Both the position numbers and the translations under genes were made by a program. This document shows, piece after piece, positions 11,682 to 23,300 of a DNA stretch of 64,000 nucleotides. Each line of letters opens with the position of its first letter. Within the stretch, counting starts at the first letter, position 1. The stretch covers positions 1-64,000 of the forward strand of contig JANTQF010000148.1 in the NCBI GenBank assembly GCA_032988165.1, in the 5' to 3' direction. The notes under the pieces are model-generated. The model did not search any database. It had not been told where the DNA came from and saw only the letters and a program-made list of their open reading frames with translations. The stretch is from Emmonsiellopsis sp. PD_33 (taxonomy: Eukaryota; Ascomycota; Eurotiomycetes; Onygenales; Ajellomycetaceae).

Positions 11682-13592
11682 ATGTCCCTCGCCCGTGGAT
11701 GTTCCATGGATGATTCTTTTGCATTCGTGAAAATAGTTTTGGGAGAGAATAGTGACTCTTTGGGGTCCCCATCTACAGCAATGTTCAAGTCTGCGCTTGA
11801 ATGCCAACAATACCTCGAATCGGAAGACCCCGCCGTCATCGCGGATGAAATCCGCCAGGACATTGAACGGTGCAAAAATGATGGCGTCCCAAGTATTCTG
11901 GCTTGGTATATGCCCGCAGCTACCTCGCATCTCGGAGATGCAATATCAGTCCATTTGTTCGCCGACGACGGGCTTGAAGACGGTCAATTTCGAAAGGTCA
12001 GGCAAATGCGTTATGGATCGGTGATGAAATCAATACAAGCCTACCTAAGCCAAATGGACCATGGCCCCTCTGCTCTGGACGATGGGAACGAGTTGAAACT
12101 ATCCACTATCCCGACAACGGGCGAGTTTAAGACGGCGCTGAAGGTGTTGGATTATCTACATGCTCATGAGCTCATGACGCAGTTATCGGCATCCAGCCCT
12201 TTATCAGATGTGATAGCTGCTGTACAAACACAGCTTTCGGTTGATCCCGGACTTCGGTCCGCCTTTAAACCCACGCCGCCCGAAAACTCAGGGCGGGGGA
12301 GCAGAGAAAGGCGGCGAAAATGTTATATTTGCCGCTTCGTGATTTCGGATGTTCATCGCCTATATCCTGCACTCTGCCGACCATGCGGAAATTTCAACCT
12401 CGCTGGTGCTGAAGCCTCGTTACCCGAAAACCTGTCCTTGGTGGGATTTACTGCGCTTGTGACGGGTGGCCGGATAAACTTGGGCTATCATACAGCTTTG
12501 CGGCTGCTAAGATGCGGTGCGAGGGTCATTGCTTCGACACGTTATCCTCGGGATGCAGAGACTAAATACCGAAAGGAGCCAGACTTTGACAATTGGGCTG
12601 ACAGGCTGAAAGTTGTCGGAGCGGACTTTAGGAGTGCCAAAGATGCGTTTCGTCTCGTTGGCGTCGTTCAAAAAGTGCTATCACAGTGGAAAGAAACGTG
12701 CAGTGCTGATAATTTCAATGGGTTGAACATATTGATCAACAATGCCGCTCAGACTCTCACGGACCCCTTAAAATCAGAATCGTTGGCCGTCAATAAAGAG
12801 GAAAGTTTGCAGACAAAACCCGGTCATGGCAAACTGTTGGTGGACAATGATAGAGGTTATGAAGCGAGAGTAAGGGGCGGTATGGGGTTGTCATGGACTG
12901 CCCGACTGGAAGGCCACAAGCAGTTTCTGCTGGAGGATATACCAGATGGCGATAGCCAGACATCTGCCCAGGCGACTGATCCTCCTCGGAAAGGGCTTCG
13001 TGGCGATATTCCTCAAGAAGAAGATAGTGGTAAATCGTCGTGGACTCAGTCTTTGCACGAAATACCGTACGAGGATATGATAAGCGCTCATTCCGTGAAC
13101 GCATTCGTTCCTCTGATTCTTTGCCGTGAGCTGTTACCCCTGATGGTCGAAAGCAGAGCATCAATAAGATCTCCTGCCGACACCGCGCCTACAACACCAA
13201 GACATTCCGCCCCAGCACCCCGTGGATATATCATCAACGTTTCCTCGCGCGAAGGGATCTTTGAAGAAGCAACCAAGCACGGCCACAAGATGGGCTCGCA
13301 TGTCCATACAAACATGTCAAAGGCCGCGATCAATATGATCACGGAAACAGAAGCTGCACCCACATGGACAAAGCACCATATTGCCATGAACACGGTCGAT
13401 CCGGGCTATATGAGCGCTGCACCCGAGAAACAAAGGGCTGAGGGGTGTCCCATCGGCTTCGAGGATGGCGCTGCCAGGGTGCTATGGCCTATTGCCGTTG
13501 GTATTAACGACGGCATGGCGATTTGGGGTCGCTTCCTCAAGCACTTTGGGGAGGTTGAAGTTAGAATGGGATTGGGCCGCGGAACTAGTTAG
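11682..13592 (+). CDS. Short-chain dehydrogenase-like protein with Cys4 motif
   Basis: Single frame of 636 residues; Met9 at 11706 is an alternative start. Residues 1-210 form an unrecognised N-terminal region. A CxxC pair at Cys214/Cys217 and another at Cys232/Cys235 (CYIC ... CRPC) suggest a small zinc-binding module. A Rossmann domain follows from about residue 255: nucleotide motif TGGRINLG (261-268), NNAAQ (353-357, in place of NNAG) and the serine-strand motif NVSSREG (519-525). The usual Tyr-x-x-x-Lys active site reads Thr543-N-M-S-Lys547, so the catalytic Tyr is missing. PGYM follows, as in the family. A roughly 115-residue low-complexity insert (about 365-480) separates the halves. 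It may be a catalytically altered SDR or act on an unusual substrate. Function is otherwise unknown. Confidence 0.82.
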   Translation: MSLARGCSMDDSFAFVKIVLGENSDSLGSPSTAMFKSALECQQYLESEDPAVIADEIRQDIERCKNDGVPSILAWYMPAATSHLGDAISVHLFADDGLEDGQFRKVRQMRYGSVMKSIQAYLSQMDHGPSALDDGNELKLSTIPTTGEFKTALKVLDYLHAHELMTQLSASSPLSDVIAAVQTQLSVDPGLRSAFKPTPPENSGRGSRERRRKCYICRFVISDVHRLYPALCRPCGNFNLAGAEASLPENLSLVGFTALVTGGRINLGYHTALRLLRCGARVIASTRYPRDAETKYRKEPDFDNWADRLKVVGADFRSAKDAFRLVGVVQKVLSQWKETCSADNFNGLNILINNAAQTLTDPLKSESLAVNKEESLQTKPGHGKLLVDNDRGYEARVRGGMGLSWTARLEGHKQFLLEDIPDGDSQTSAQATDPPRKGLRGDIPQEEDSGKSSWTQSLHEIPYEDMISAHSVNAFVPLILCRELLPLMVESRASIRSPADTAPTTPRHSAPAPRGYIINVSSREGIFEEATKHGHKMGSHVHTNMSKAAINMITETEAAPTWTKHHIAMNTVDPGYMSAAPEKQRAEGCPIGFEDGAARVLWPIAVGINDGMAIWGRFLKHFGEVEVRMGLGRGTS

Positions 13593-13883
13593 TAGTATAG
13601 GATAGGCATGTTGAATATGAAGTGGAATGGAATTCTCAGAGAGTTGTAGGTGGTTGAGAACTTGAAGCTTTTGACATTTGGATATACACCGATTGGTCCA
13701 ACTCTGAATGGCTGCTTAGTCATCCGACAACGCCAAGACATCGTCCACCAAGCTCCAAATTGCCCGACGACCAGCAAGATACAACGACGAAGTTGAACGA
13801 ACCCAACCACCAGCCCTCAACAGTGACCAATTGGGCCCTATATGACGCAGTTGCTCCGATGATGATTTATTTCTGAAGCCCGT
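13593..13883. promoter_or_regulatory. Spacer upstream of the 777-residue gene
   Basis: 291 bp between two genes on the same strand. It should hold the terminator of the SDR-like gene and the promoter of the next gene. I see no distinctive motif. Confidence 0.35.
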
Positions 13884-16217
13884 ATGTCTCAATGCCGCCA
13901 TAGGCTTTACCAAGCTCTTCAGCAGCATGGTACTGCCCGCACCGATTATGTTTGGATCAGCGACGACACCCTCTCCGATACATTCTTTCGGTTCGCGAAA
14001 CACCATAGACGGCACGGAAGCTCCGTTCCTGGGCCCCTCGAGGCTCAAAAACGTGCGGCGAGGCGGAGGCATGTTGATTTAGCACGCATGGGATGTCCTG
14101 CCCCGCCAGTAGACGTTGGGGTTCTGTTTGGGAAGCCTGGTCAAAATACGCAATGGCAACCCATTGGACCGCAACCATGGCCGGCTATGCCGCAAGGTAT
14201 GGCTGAGCTTCCTGAGCGTGCTGGCCAGAGGCGCGAAATATTAATGTGTGGTGTAGAACCGTTCCCTCCCTATGACCTTGCGCAAACTCCTCCGCCCCCT
14301 CCGCCGCTGAACGCTGCGTACCTCCCCGAAACCCCCGAGCCACGTATCACCCGAGATCCTACCACACCAGCCATAAATTACACTTCTACAAAGGTGGTTC
14401 TGGAAAAGAGTACATGGCAATGCGCTTCGTTAGATGAATTCAGAACCCTCATCCCCAATTTTGACCCTACCATTCGCGATCCGTCCCTCGTTAGTCGGGC
14501 AATATTTTCGTACATTTTGGAGAAATGGTTCCGCCGGGGTCAGCGCCGGTGTAACGTTGTCGACCTACATGCGTTTCTAGATAATCCCTCTTTGAATATA
14601 CCCGGATCGGAAAATTATCTCCTCCTCATAAACCACCTCGTCCGACGTTATGGAGGAGAAGGTCTCATAAGCGCCCACTTCCGGTTTCTAAGGCAGGCAA
14701 TTTCTCTTGGCCTTGTTCCTGCGGATGAGATTGCCAAAATCCTCGAAATAATGCCATCAATCAAAACCGAAACAGGCACTCTAAAAAGTTCCAATCCCGA
14801 AAAATTGGTGGCTTTGTACCGGCAAATATGGCATGGGCTTCAATCGTCTTCTGTGATGGGTCCCCAGGACCTTGACAGGGATATCCTGACTTCATGGGCG
14901 AAAGATCATTTAAAACTCGCTGGTCAGTTAAATCTGGACCAAGCAGCCGATGTTATGCTATGCCACCTGGTCCTGACTGCCGTTCCTGATCCCGCATCAG
15001 GGAACACTGGCGTGGCTGACGAGGACCGACGAGAGACTCTTCTTACATGGATCCAATCCCATATAGAAGTGTCCCATCCGGACATTGCTCTCAAATACAT
15101 CATGGATGTGACTACGGCGTTGATATTTTCACCTCATTATAACCAGCGGGGCTCCGAATTGTTGACAACCTGGTGTTGGGTATTACGTCGGCTTGAAAGC
15201 GAGTCACTCCTTCGTTCCACTTACTCATTATTCAATTTTGAGGCGGATTCTACTTCGATAGCCAGTAGGATGAACAACGATGAATTCCACGGCTACCAAC
15301 GCTACATACGCGTCCTTCAGCTTTGGGTTGTTGCTGTCCTGGGAAGTAGGAGAAGCGCATATAAATTACGAGCCTATCGCCGGAAGCGCGTGTTCAACAG
15401 CCTCTTGGTCCGCCTCGATAAAGAGCCAGGGCGAGCCAGGGGTACCGATATCCTAACACACCTACACTTATTGCTCCAAGACCTCGTGGTCCGTGGGTTG
15501 CCTGCAGCAGACTTTGTCCTGAGAACAGCCGCCAGCGTAGAATTCTACAAGGGCCAAAGAAAGTTCCAAGTAAAAAATAATGTCGACAACTACTTGGATC
15601 CCGAACTAAAACAAATGTTCCGCAACCCCACACGCACACCCCTAACCCTCGATGATGTCCTCACCAACTACTTTATGTACACCCGCCGCCGCTCCTCTAC
15701 CTTCTCAGTCTTCGAAACGCTCGCCCGAAAAACAGACGTCACCTCCCCCCGCTTCCTCGAACAAATAATTAGCTACACTGATTCCGGCACCGTCCCCCGT
15801 AGCGCCATCATCCACCTCCTCCGCCACCACACACCTCTCAAAATCGCCCTCTCCCACTCCTGGCGCCAACAATCACCTCCCACCCCCCGGCCCCCCGGTC
15901 TTGACCCATGCCTATTCCCGGACCCCTTCGCGTCTCTCCGCATGCTACACACCCTCGCACTCGTATTCGCCTGTTCACCGAAGCTTTCGCCCATGAACTC
16001 CTGGCGGCTGGCGCGGTGGGTGTATCGGTATATTGTCCATCACTCTGGGCCGGTTGAGCCGGTGCTGGCTCGGGCGCTGTATCAGGCTGGTGTTGTCAGG
16101 TTTCGGGAGGCGAAGATGCCGGTGCCGATTGATAGGTTTCGGTTTATTATGGATATGATTCGGAATTCGGAGGGGGGGGAGGTTGCGGATGGGGTTATGT
16201 ATGCGGAGCGGATTTGA
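13884..16217 (+). CDS. Uncharacterised fungal protein, 777 residues
   Basis: Intronless frame of 777 residues. I do not recognise a named domain. The N-terminal 110 residues are basic and Arg-rich (QKRAARRRHVDLARMG). They are followed by a Pro-rich linker (QTPPPPPPLNAAYLPETPEP, about 132-151). The remainder is a long series of predicted helices with Leu/Arg-rich blocks (SYILEKWFRRGQRRCNVVDL, YIRVLQLWVVAVLGSRRSAY) and no transmembrane segment. This looks like a helical-repeat protein, and a basic N-terminus would suit a mitochondrial or nuclear location, but both are inference. Codon use and GC resemble the neighbouring genes. An upstream exon cannot be excluded. Confidence 0.72.
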   Translation: MSQCRHRLYQALQQHGTARTDYVWISDDTLSDTFFRFAKHHRRHGSSVPGPLEAQKRAARRRHVDLARMGCPAPPVDVGVLFGKPGQNTQWQPIGPQPWPAMPQGMAELPERAGQRREILMCGVEPFPPYDLAQTPPPPPPLNAAYLPETPEPRITRDPTTPAINYTSTKVVLEKSTWQCASLDEFRTLIPNFDPTIRDPSLVSRAIFSYILEKWFRRGQRRCNVVDLHAFLDNPSLNIPGSENYLLLINHLVRRYGGEGLISAHFRFLRQAISLGLVPADEIAKILEIMPSIKTETGTLKSSNPEKLVALYRQIWHGLQSSSVMGPQDLDRDILTSWAKDHLKLAGQLNLDQAADVMLCHLVLTAVPDPASGNTGVADEDRRETLLTWIQSHIEVSHPDIALKYIMDVTTALIFSPHYNQRGSELLTTWCWVLRRLESESLLRSTYSLFNFEADSTSIASRMNNDEFHGYQRYIRVLQLWVVAVLGSRRSAYKLRAYRRKRVFNSLLVRLDKEPGRARGTDILTHLHLLLQDLVVRGLPAADFVLRTAASVEFYKGQRKFQVKNNVDNYLDPELKQMFRNPTRTPLTLDDVLTNYFMYTRRRSSTFSVFETLARKTDVTSPRFLEQIISYTDSGTVPRSAIIHLLRHHTPLKIALSHSWRQQSPPTPRPPGLDPCLFPDPFASLRMLHTLALVFACSPKLSPMNSWRLARWVYRYIVHHSGPVEPVLARALYQAGVVRFREAKMPVPIDRFRFIMDMIRNSEGGEVADGVMYAERI

Positions 16218-16603
16218 TGGGTTGGGCTGGGATGGGGATTGTATATATATATTGTAGATACTGAATGATGAATTTCTTGGTTTTTTATTTTGTGCTTTTC
16301 GAGGGTGTGATGGTGGTGGATGTCAAGACAGTGGACAAATCAGTACTCATATGGGCCACTTAGATGCCTCTGCAAAATGCCCTCACTCATTAATAAATTA
16401 AGATGGGCTGGAAGTCGAGGGTTGATGATGCGACCAAGGGATCAAATCATAGAATCTGGATGTTGGTACATGCACCTACTCTATGGACTTCAACGGCAAG
16501 GAAATGTGTGAAACTCAATAGATCATATAACAATTCAAGATAAAAAGAAAACTAATAGCGCCATGTATGACTTAAAGAACCAACAAAACCGGACCTCGTC
16601 AAA
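16218..16603. other. Intergenic, convergent 3' regions
   Basis: 386 bp between the convergent ends of the 777-residue gene and the proteasome gene. A TATATATAT run follows the first stop (about 16241-16250). No gene is seen. Confidence 0.45.
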
Positions 16604-17639
16604 TCAAGAATCAACCTCCATCTTCTCCACCACAACCGGCTCCTCATCGCTCCCCAGCTCCTGCACGGTCATATACCTCCCGATATCAGCCTTGGTAATA
16701 ACCTTCTGGTCCAACCACGCCGTCGTGCCCTTGACAAACTTATAGCTCCGCTCCTTCTGACCCCGCTCATTGGGCTTCAGGTAATTCCTCAACAATTGCG
16801 TCGGCTTATCCTTCTGGATCACACAGACATCCACATTACTTCCCGATCCCAAATCATTAAAGATACCGGCCTTGATCGCCTCCGCGCACAACTCCACGGC
16901 CTCATCCTTGTTCATCGTGGGCTTCCACATCGTTTCGAACACAGACATGGCTGCCAGCGAGCCGGAGCCCATGGTGACGTAGGGAAGTTTATCCGTTGAG
17001 CCGTGGGCGTGGACCGTGAAGAGGCCGACGCCGGTAGGATCAACGCCAGCGACGACGAGGTAGGCGCCGATGTGGCCTTGGTGGCGGAAGAGATGCTGTT
17101 TTAGCATGGTCATGCAGGTGATGACGCGCGGGGAGCGGCCAGTGGAGAGGGCGTGCAGTTCGAGGTTGGAGCTGATGAGGGCAGTGGTGAATTCGGTATC
17201 TGCGGCTGTACCAGCACCCGCGCACCAGATGGAGGGGGTTATGTAGTGGAGTTTCTCGCAGTTCTATGGGAGGGAAATGGGGGTTAGTAGGGTAAATATT
17301 GATATGGTCTTGAGGGTATGGGATGGTTGGGATGGTGGTTATGGAGGAAGGGGACGGGTCCGATGGACATCCAAGGCATATATAGAGGAAATAATTGAGT
17401 AGACACCTTGTCAGCAACGATGGGTCCGCTCGTCGCTCTCGTATCAGCTGCAATCTGGAGATGGAGGTCAGCAAGCAATCGGGATGTGTTCGGCAGCTCC
17501 CAGGCTAACTCACCACCACGCCATTATCATATATACATCCGACAATGGTTGTACCTGTGCTAATGGCCTTTGGGAGAGGAACTCCCTTGGCATGGAGTGC
17601 TGCATTTCGGTTGAAGTTGGAGAAGTCGAAGCCGGGCAT
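16604..17639 (-). CDS. PUP1: 20S proteasome subunit beta-2 (Pup1)
   Basis: Trypsin-like catalytic subunit of the 20S proteasome core. Three exons on the minus strand: 17639-17514, 17454-17407 and 17263-16604, together 834 nt (277 residues). The propeptide is short and ends in KAISTG. Autocleavage should expose Thr30, giving the mature N-terminus TTIVGCIYDNGVVIAADTRA. Other family blocks: TSGPIVADKNCEKLHYI, IWCAGAGTAADTE, MLKQHLFRHQGHIGAYLVVA, THE HAHGST and LGSGSNVDVCV stretches. The C-terminal extension has the KERSYKF segment typical of Pup1. Length is slightly above that of the yeast protein. The gene is divergent from the nucleoporin gene. Confidence 0.95.
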
Positions 17640-18265
17640 GGTGAGGGAGGGCTAAACAGACACGGCGGAGGGGTGGTGAAGAGAGGAATAACCAAGGGGA
17701 AACTGCAGATGCGCGAGATGTATGTCAAGCACTTCCAGTACCGCGTATAGAGCGACGTGATATGGCTGGCAGCGGGGAGTTGGAGCAGAAGAGAAGCGAA
17801 GAGTGTGATGTTGATGGTGATGGTGAGTGACGAAGCTCAAGCTGCCTGCGACAGCTGCGCGTGGACCAATCACAGCGCAGAGCCGCCGCTACACGCCAGA
17901 GCCGCCCAACCAACCTCCAAAGAAAACACCCGCGATATTTATATTATCTTGATCTTCTTTGCGCCCCAACTCCGCGACCACCCAGGAATGGTCTGAGCAG
18001 CTCAGATCTCGCAACTCGCCAGGTCCGCCCTTCGTCTCCTCCTCCCTCTCCTCCACTCCTCTTTTCGCATCCTCCTCCTGCTAAGGAGTGGGCCTCCAAG
18101 ATTTTCGGACCAACCTTCCAGCTCTTTAACAGGAGTCCTGGCGCACTCCCTCGTCGCTCCTTTACCAATCTGCGCGCTGCGGCCTCGCCGCCCAATGTCC
18201 CCAAGACCCGGTATTCGCTAGATTCAAAAACCCGCACCGTTTCATCCGACTACGAGGTCCTCAAG
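17640..18265. promoter_or_regulatory. Divergent promoter, PUP1 / NUP159
   Basis: 626 bp between the two divergent start codons. A CCAATCA box lies at 17866-17872, a match to the CCAAT-binding-complex core site. Pyrimidine-rich runs of CTCC repeats lie at about 18027-18080, upstream of the nucleoporin start, as is common in fungal housekeeping promoters. An open frame runs into the nucleoporin start from upstream. The Met at 18266 was preferred because MAFGQPGPGFGGQG leads directly into the conserved propeller. Confidence 0.55.
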
Positions 18266-21200
18266 ATGGCGTTTGGCCAGCCAGGCCCTGGCTTTGGTGG
18301 CCAGGGAGCAAAAGTGCAGCTAGGTCCCGAACTACAGGAAATACAGACGCAGGTATGTGGATGGAATGCAGCTGCTGGATTTCGAAATTGAATTTAACAT
18401 GAACTTTACTATAGGAAGTTGGCTTCCTCTCGATTGCTGGAGACTCGAAGATTAGACTCTTCCCCACACCATGGCCCAGCGATTCGCTTCCCCCTCCAAC
18501 GAGCTCTTTACTGAGCGTGTCTTCTGCAAAAGGTCTTCTCGCTGCAGCAGGGCCTGAGGGTCTTGTTATTGCCAGCACGGATGCTGTCAGGAAAGCGTAT
18601 ACCGCCGAAGCAACTAGCGACAGCAACATCAGGCCGTTTCAACCGCAACTCCAAATTCCACTCCCCCAGAAAGCTTCGCACGTCGCCTTTTCTGGGGATG
18701 ACAATGTACTTGTCGTGGCAGCTGCAGATGGTTCCGGTTTGGTAGCCTACGAAGTGGCGGCTCTATTACAAGGGAATTCCCAACCCGCGCTTACGCTTTC
18801 GCTGAATGGCGCACGACTACGCGCCCTTCTCCCAAACCCCGAGACCCATGAACTATTCGCAGCAGTAACCGCTGATGGAGAGTTACTAGTGGTAAACCTC
18901 AAAAATAATGAAATAGTCAGAGGCCCATCGGGACCCATCCTAAAAACTGGTGTCAGCTGTGTTTCGTGGAGTAATAAAGGCAAGCAGCTGGTAGCTGGGT
19001 TGGTAGACGGATCAATCTTCCAAATGACGCCAGTGGGACAGGGGAAAGCAGAGATACCAAGACCACCAGATCTAGAGGCCGGAAGACATGGTAAGTCTCA
19101 TCTAGCCACCCAGTTGACAGCGGTTACTGATGGAATCGAATAGTGTCGTCTATCTCATGGCTCGAAAACCATGTATTTTTTGTTGTTTATACCCCAACTT
19201 CCATAGCGCAAGACCAACCACCACCCTCGTATTACATCATTACCCGTCAACCTCCAGACAGCTATACTTTTCAAAAACTACCCGAGGGCTTCCCCCCTTT
19301 CGGACTGGAGCGCAACCCTGCATATCAGTTCATTGGCCGACTGCGAGACTTTAAACCTGACCTAAAGGACGCTTTAATTGTCGCTTCAACGTCTTCGTCT
19401 GATATAACTCTATTTACTAAATCCAGCAAGACACTCTCCGAGGAAGGGACCACAGCAGGTACTATCGATGCCTTTACCGCTACAACAATGTCCGAGGATT
19501 CCAGAAGGGCTGACCTCCCCCTGACTGATGATTCGGAAAATACATCCCCCATTGGACTTGCTATTGATCTATCTAGCAAAGACATCATCCCATCCCCTAT
19601 CCCAGGGGAAGACATCAAAGATTCTGGGTCTCCTCTACCCGGAATTTTGGTGCTCAATAACGACGGTGTCCTATCATCTTGGTGGTTCGTGTATTCGGAG
19701 TCTATCCGGCAGGGCATACCGTTCCATGGACTTGTGGCGACAGGGGGGACGCAGCCACCTCAGGCCCAGCAGGCTACGCCTACAGCATCTATGCCCAGTC
19801 CACAAACCCCAAAAGCAGCTTTCGGGCAATCAACGTTTGGGCAATCTGGTTTTGGTGGATCAACAACGCCAGCGTTTGGGAAACCGTCAACTCCAGCATT
19901 TGGTGCGCCCTCGGCATTAGGAACGGCGAGTCAAACTTCTTTTGGAACCCCTTCCACGCTTGGCTCGCAACCCACCTGGGGTTCTCAAGGATTTGGCGGG
20001 TCCCAGTCTCCCAGCCAGACGGCAGCTACTAGCAGTTTTGGTTCTACAACCCCGATGGGTAGCCAAGCTGCTCCAGCGTTTGGCAGTCCGAGTATGCCAG
20101 GTCAACGGACTGTCGGCTTCGGGCAACCATCTCCTCTAGGGAAACAAGCTGCGACACCCACATTTGGCCAAACCGGTGGCTTAGGTTTCGCTGGCCTGGG
20201 TGCTCCAACTGGCTCTACAGGCACTGCAAGCCCTTTCACGGCAAAGCCAGCTACGGGAGGATTCGGCGCATTTGCAACGGGTGGCGGTTTTGCCGCTGCT
20301 GGTCCCGCGAAACCTTCAACCGAAAGTCCTTTTTCACAAGCAACTGGCGACAATCCGTTTGCAAAGGCTGGACAAGGCTTCGGCTCATTGGGAGATAAAG
20401 TACCATCTGCCGCGCCCAGTCAGCAGTCTGGATTTAGCGGATTTACTCTTACTTCTTCATTCAAACCAGACACTTCAACTGACATGGATGAGGACAAGCC
20501 AGATGACAGCAAAGGAGCGTTCTCCTTTGGTGGTCTTATGGATGCCGGAAAGGTCACTTCACCTCCTCCCGCACCCGCCCCAACAGTACCCTCAATACCG
20601 CCAAAACCCCAAACACCAGTCACCCAGAAAGCAGTGGAAAAGGAAGGGCCTCGCATCAACCCATTCGGACAGCCACTTCCATCAGAACCTGTACCTGCAC
20701 TCGCTGCTCCCATCCAGGCTCCACTACCCTTATTCGGAAAGCCACCAATCCCCTCCGAGCCAAAATTGGCGGATAAACCATCCATTCCACCCCCCTCCCT
20801 CCCGAGTGAGAGTAGCCTATCGGAATCGACTGTTAAGGTCGAGCCTCCTAGCGACAAGGAATCTGCCCCAATGCCAAAACTTGTTGAACCTCCTCTTCCT
20901 CCAGAGCCGACAAGTAGAGCCGCGTATGCTCCTGGAGACACGTCCGCATCCTCGTCCAGCATATCGAAAGGTTCTTACGAGGAAGCTCCTCTGCCACCAG
21001 ACTTTATCGCTCCTAAAAAGACAGGGACTCCTAAAGAGGTCGCAGTGGCACTGCCAGAGGAATCGGAAGGGGAATCCGCAGACTTTGAAGACAGTGGTGA
21101 GGACATCGAGAATGAAATCAGCCCCGTCGATGAAACAACCGATCATCGAATCCTAAGCCTGAAAACATCACCCGAAAGCTCATTTGGCGGGCCAGCCCAG

Positions 21201-22709
21201 CGTAGCCCTGATAGTGCTGTATTCAAAGCCCCCTCGCCAGTACAGCCACAAAAAGGGCCGAAACAACTATTTGGGGAAATTTCACAGCCAATGTTCCCAC
21301 CTCCCAATCTCCAAAATGGTCGGCTGCGAGCAACCCCTAGGTCGCCTAGTCCAATACGACGAACTCTTGCAGGCTCCACCTTAGCAAGAGAGAGCTTACG
21401 ATCCACCAGTGCGCCCAGTGCGCCCGGCCGTGCTATAGCCCAGAGAAAAGTGACACTCGAAAGCTCCATGCTCATGAACCGCATGAAACCCCCACCTGAT
21501 GAGGAAGAGCAACCCGAGGAAGCCAACCGCGAACGATTGGCTGCTGAATCCCAGGAGCTGAGTGAAGATGATGAGGATGAGCAGATCCGTGCGGATTTGG
21601 CCCGCCCTCTGTCACCCGCCCCGACCTTGGATCCCTTCTATCCACATCAGGACTACACGGGTGAAAGCTTAAAGCCTGGAATTCCGGGGCAAATCGAGCG
21701 ATTATATCGGGATATCAATGCCATGATCGATACTTTAGGGATTAACTCAAGATCTCTGTCATCGTTCCTTCTATACCAAGAAACGGAAAAAGAACCTAAC
21801 TGCAAGCAATGGTTGAGGATTCTCCAAAGCGAGAGCCCAAATGATATCCTTGAGGAGAAACTCCTCCTTACGGAAGTCGACAAACTCGTGGAAGGTGTAA
21901 GGGTCCTAGACAATGCCTTGCAGGAACAACAGGTCCAGACAATAGAAGAAAAACTGGAAAAATGCCACCAACTCTTCAGCAAAGACCTTGTCACTCTACG
22001 AGGCCAATGCGCCAGCCTCCGCCGAACCATCGATGCACACACCGATACTCTCGCCATTGCATCAGCACCATTGTCGGCTGAACAAGCCACGCTCCAACAA
22101 GACCTGCGTAAAGCTTCAACAGCCGTACAATCCAAAATGGCCAATCTAGAAAAAGAAATATCACTCCTCCGTGCTCGAATCGCTGACTCCGCCAAACCAG
22201 AGTCAGGCATGAACGGCTCTACACGACGCAAGGCAATGGCACGACCCACTGTTGAAGCTGTAACGTCCACCATCACCACCATGACCAGCATGGCCGAGAA
22301 GAAAAGCGGAGACATCGACGTTCTCGAAGCCCAGCTGAGGAGACTGGGTATCGACGTGTCCTCCTCTGTCCAGTCGCGCAGCCGCGAAGCCTCGCCATAC
22401 CTAACACCGCCGCCAAAACGGCCTTCTCGATTACCTACGACCCCTGGCTCCCGCGGATCCGTTGATGGTGGCATTCGCAGCTCGTACCATACGCCTGAAT
22501 CTTCGTCACATTTACGATTTAGATCTAGTCTTCTAGGAAGTACGGGCAAAAGTCTGCTGCAAAACGTCAGTGGGCCTAGTGACTTAGTACTGGCGGAGGA
22601 CTCACAGCGATGGAAGACGAAGACTGCGAGAAGAAGAGAGGTGGTTGGTCATGTCAGGACTGCCTTGCTTGATCGGAAGGTGAAGGTACGGGGGATGGAT
22701 GAGATATAG
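18266..22709 (+). CDS. NUP159: FG nucleoporin, Nup159/Nup214 type
   Basis: Cytoplasmic-side component of the nuclear pore that takes part in mRNA export. Three exons: 18266-18352, 18415-19090 and 19144-22709; 4329 nt, 1442 residues. The N-terminal ~430 residues form the beta-propeller region (GFLSIAGDSKIRLFP, AAAGPEGLVIAS, VSCVSWSNKGKQLVAGLVDG, ISWLENHVFFVVYTP). In yeast the propeller binds the helicase Dbp5. Residues about 470-720 hold FG repeats (GQSTFGQSGFGG, SFGTPS, PAFGSPS). A Pro/Ser/Glu-rich segment follows, with an acidic patch near DSGEDIENE. Residues about 1100-1320 form coiled coil (LTEVDKLVEGVRVLDNALQE; ISLLRARIADSA), the part expected to bind Nup82/Nsp1. The start opens with GFG-type repeats. 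Order and length fit the family. Confidence 0.9.
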
Positions 22710-23300
22710 ATGTAACTTTAGGGGGATGCCCTGTTTTGGTTTGATTGTGTGGAGTCATAAGATTGGAAATGTCATATGTTTGGAGTTTTATCTACTATGG
22801 ATGAGTTGTGTTACTAATCCGTGTGTGAAATGTTTTAATATGCTAGGTTTTTGTCATCCTTGTAATAGTGCAGCCTTTTTTCTTACATGAAATGACAACT
22901 ATCGAGGTTCGAAGGTAAAAGTGTACGGTTCACTAAATTTTATACTAGCAATACAGCTGCTGCTATGACACCCAGCGCCTGGGCAGTATGTAGGTAGTAC
23001 ACATAAGTTAGTAGGCAGGTTAGCAGGCAGATTTGAATATTCGAATCAAAAGAAGATAGGCAGAAGAAGAGAAGATGGGTGGATCATCTTCAGAACTGCC
23101 TCCCTAGGTAGGAAGGAGGTTAATTTAACTGCTTTGGTTAAGTTCCTACTTGGCATTATGATATATAGACTGTTAATTCATTGCCTATCATTATTAAAAT
23201 CTACTGTTTAATCTACGTTTTATACTTCTTGACTGCCATTTATGATTTGATGGTCAGTCGACGGTCAGTTAATGTTGAATCCATAGATGCAGCCTCTAAT
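22710..23300. other. Isochore boundary
   Basis: This is the 3' flank of the nucleoporin gene. Base composition changes here. CpG dinucleotides are still present at about 22971 (AGCGCC) and last seen near 23259 (GTCGACGG). To the right, AT content rises and CpG disappears. No gene is seen. Confidence 0.6.

Noticed and set aside
4726..13592. Secondary-metabolite gene cluster (LaeA-like MT, SDR-like)
   Set aside because: No synthase, transporter or regulator nearby; the genes between are housekeeping or unknown.
20200..21156. 318-codon alternative frame
   Set aside because: Shadow inside the NUP159 FG/Pro-rich coding region.
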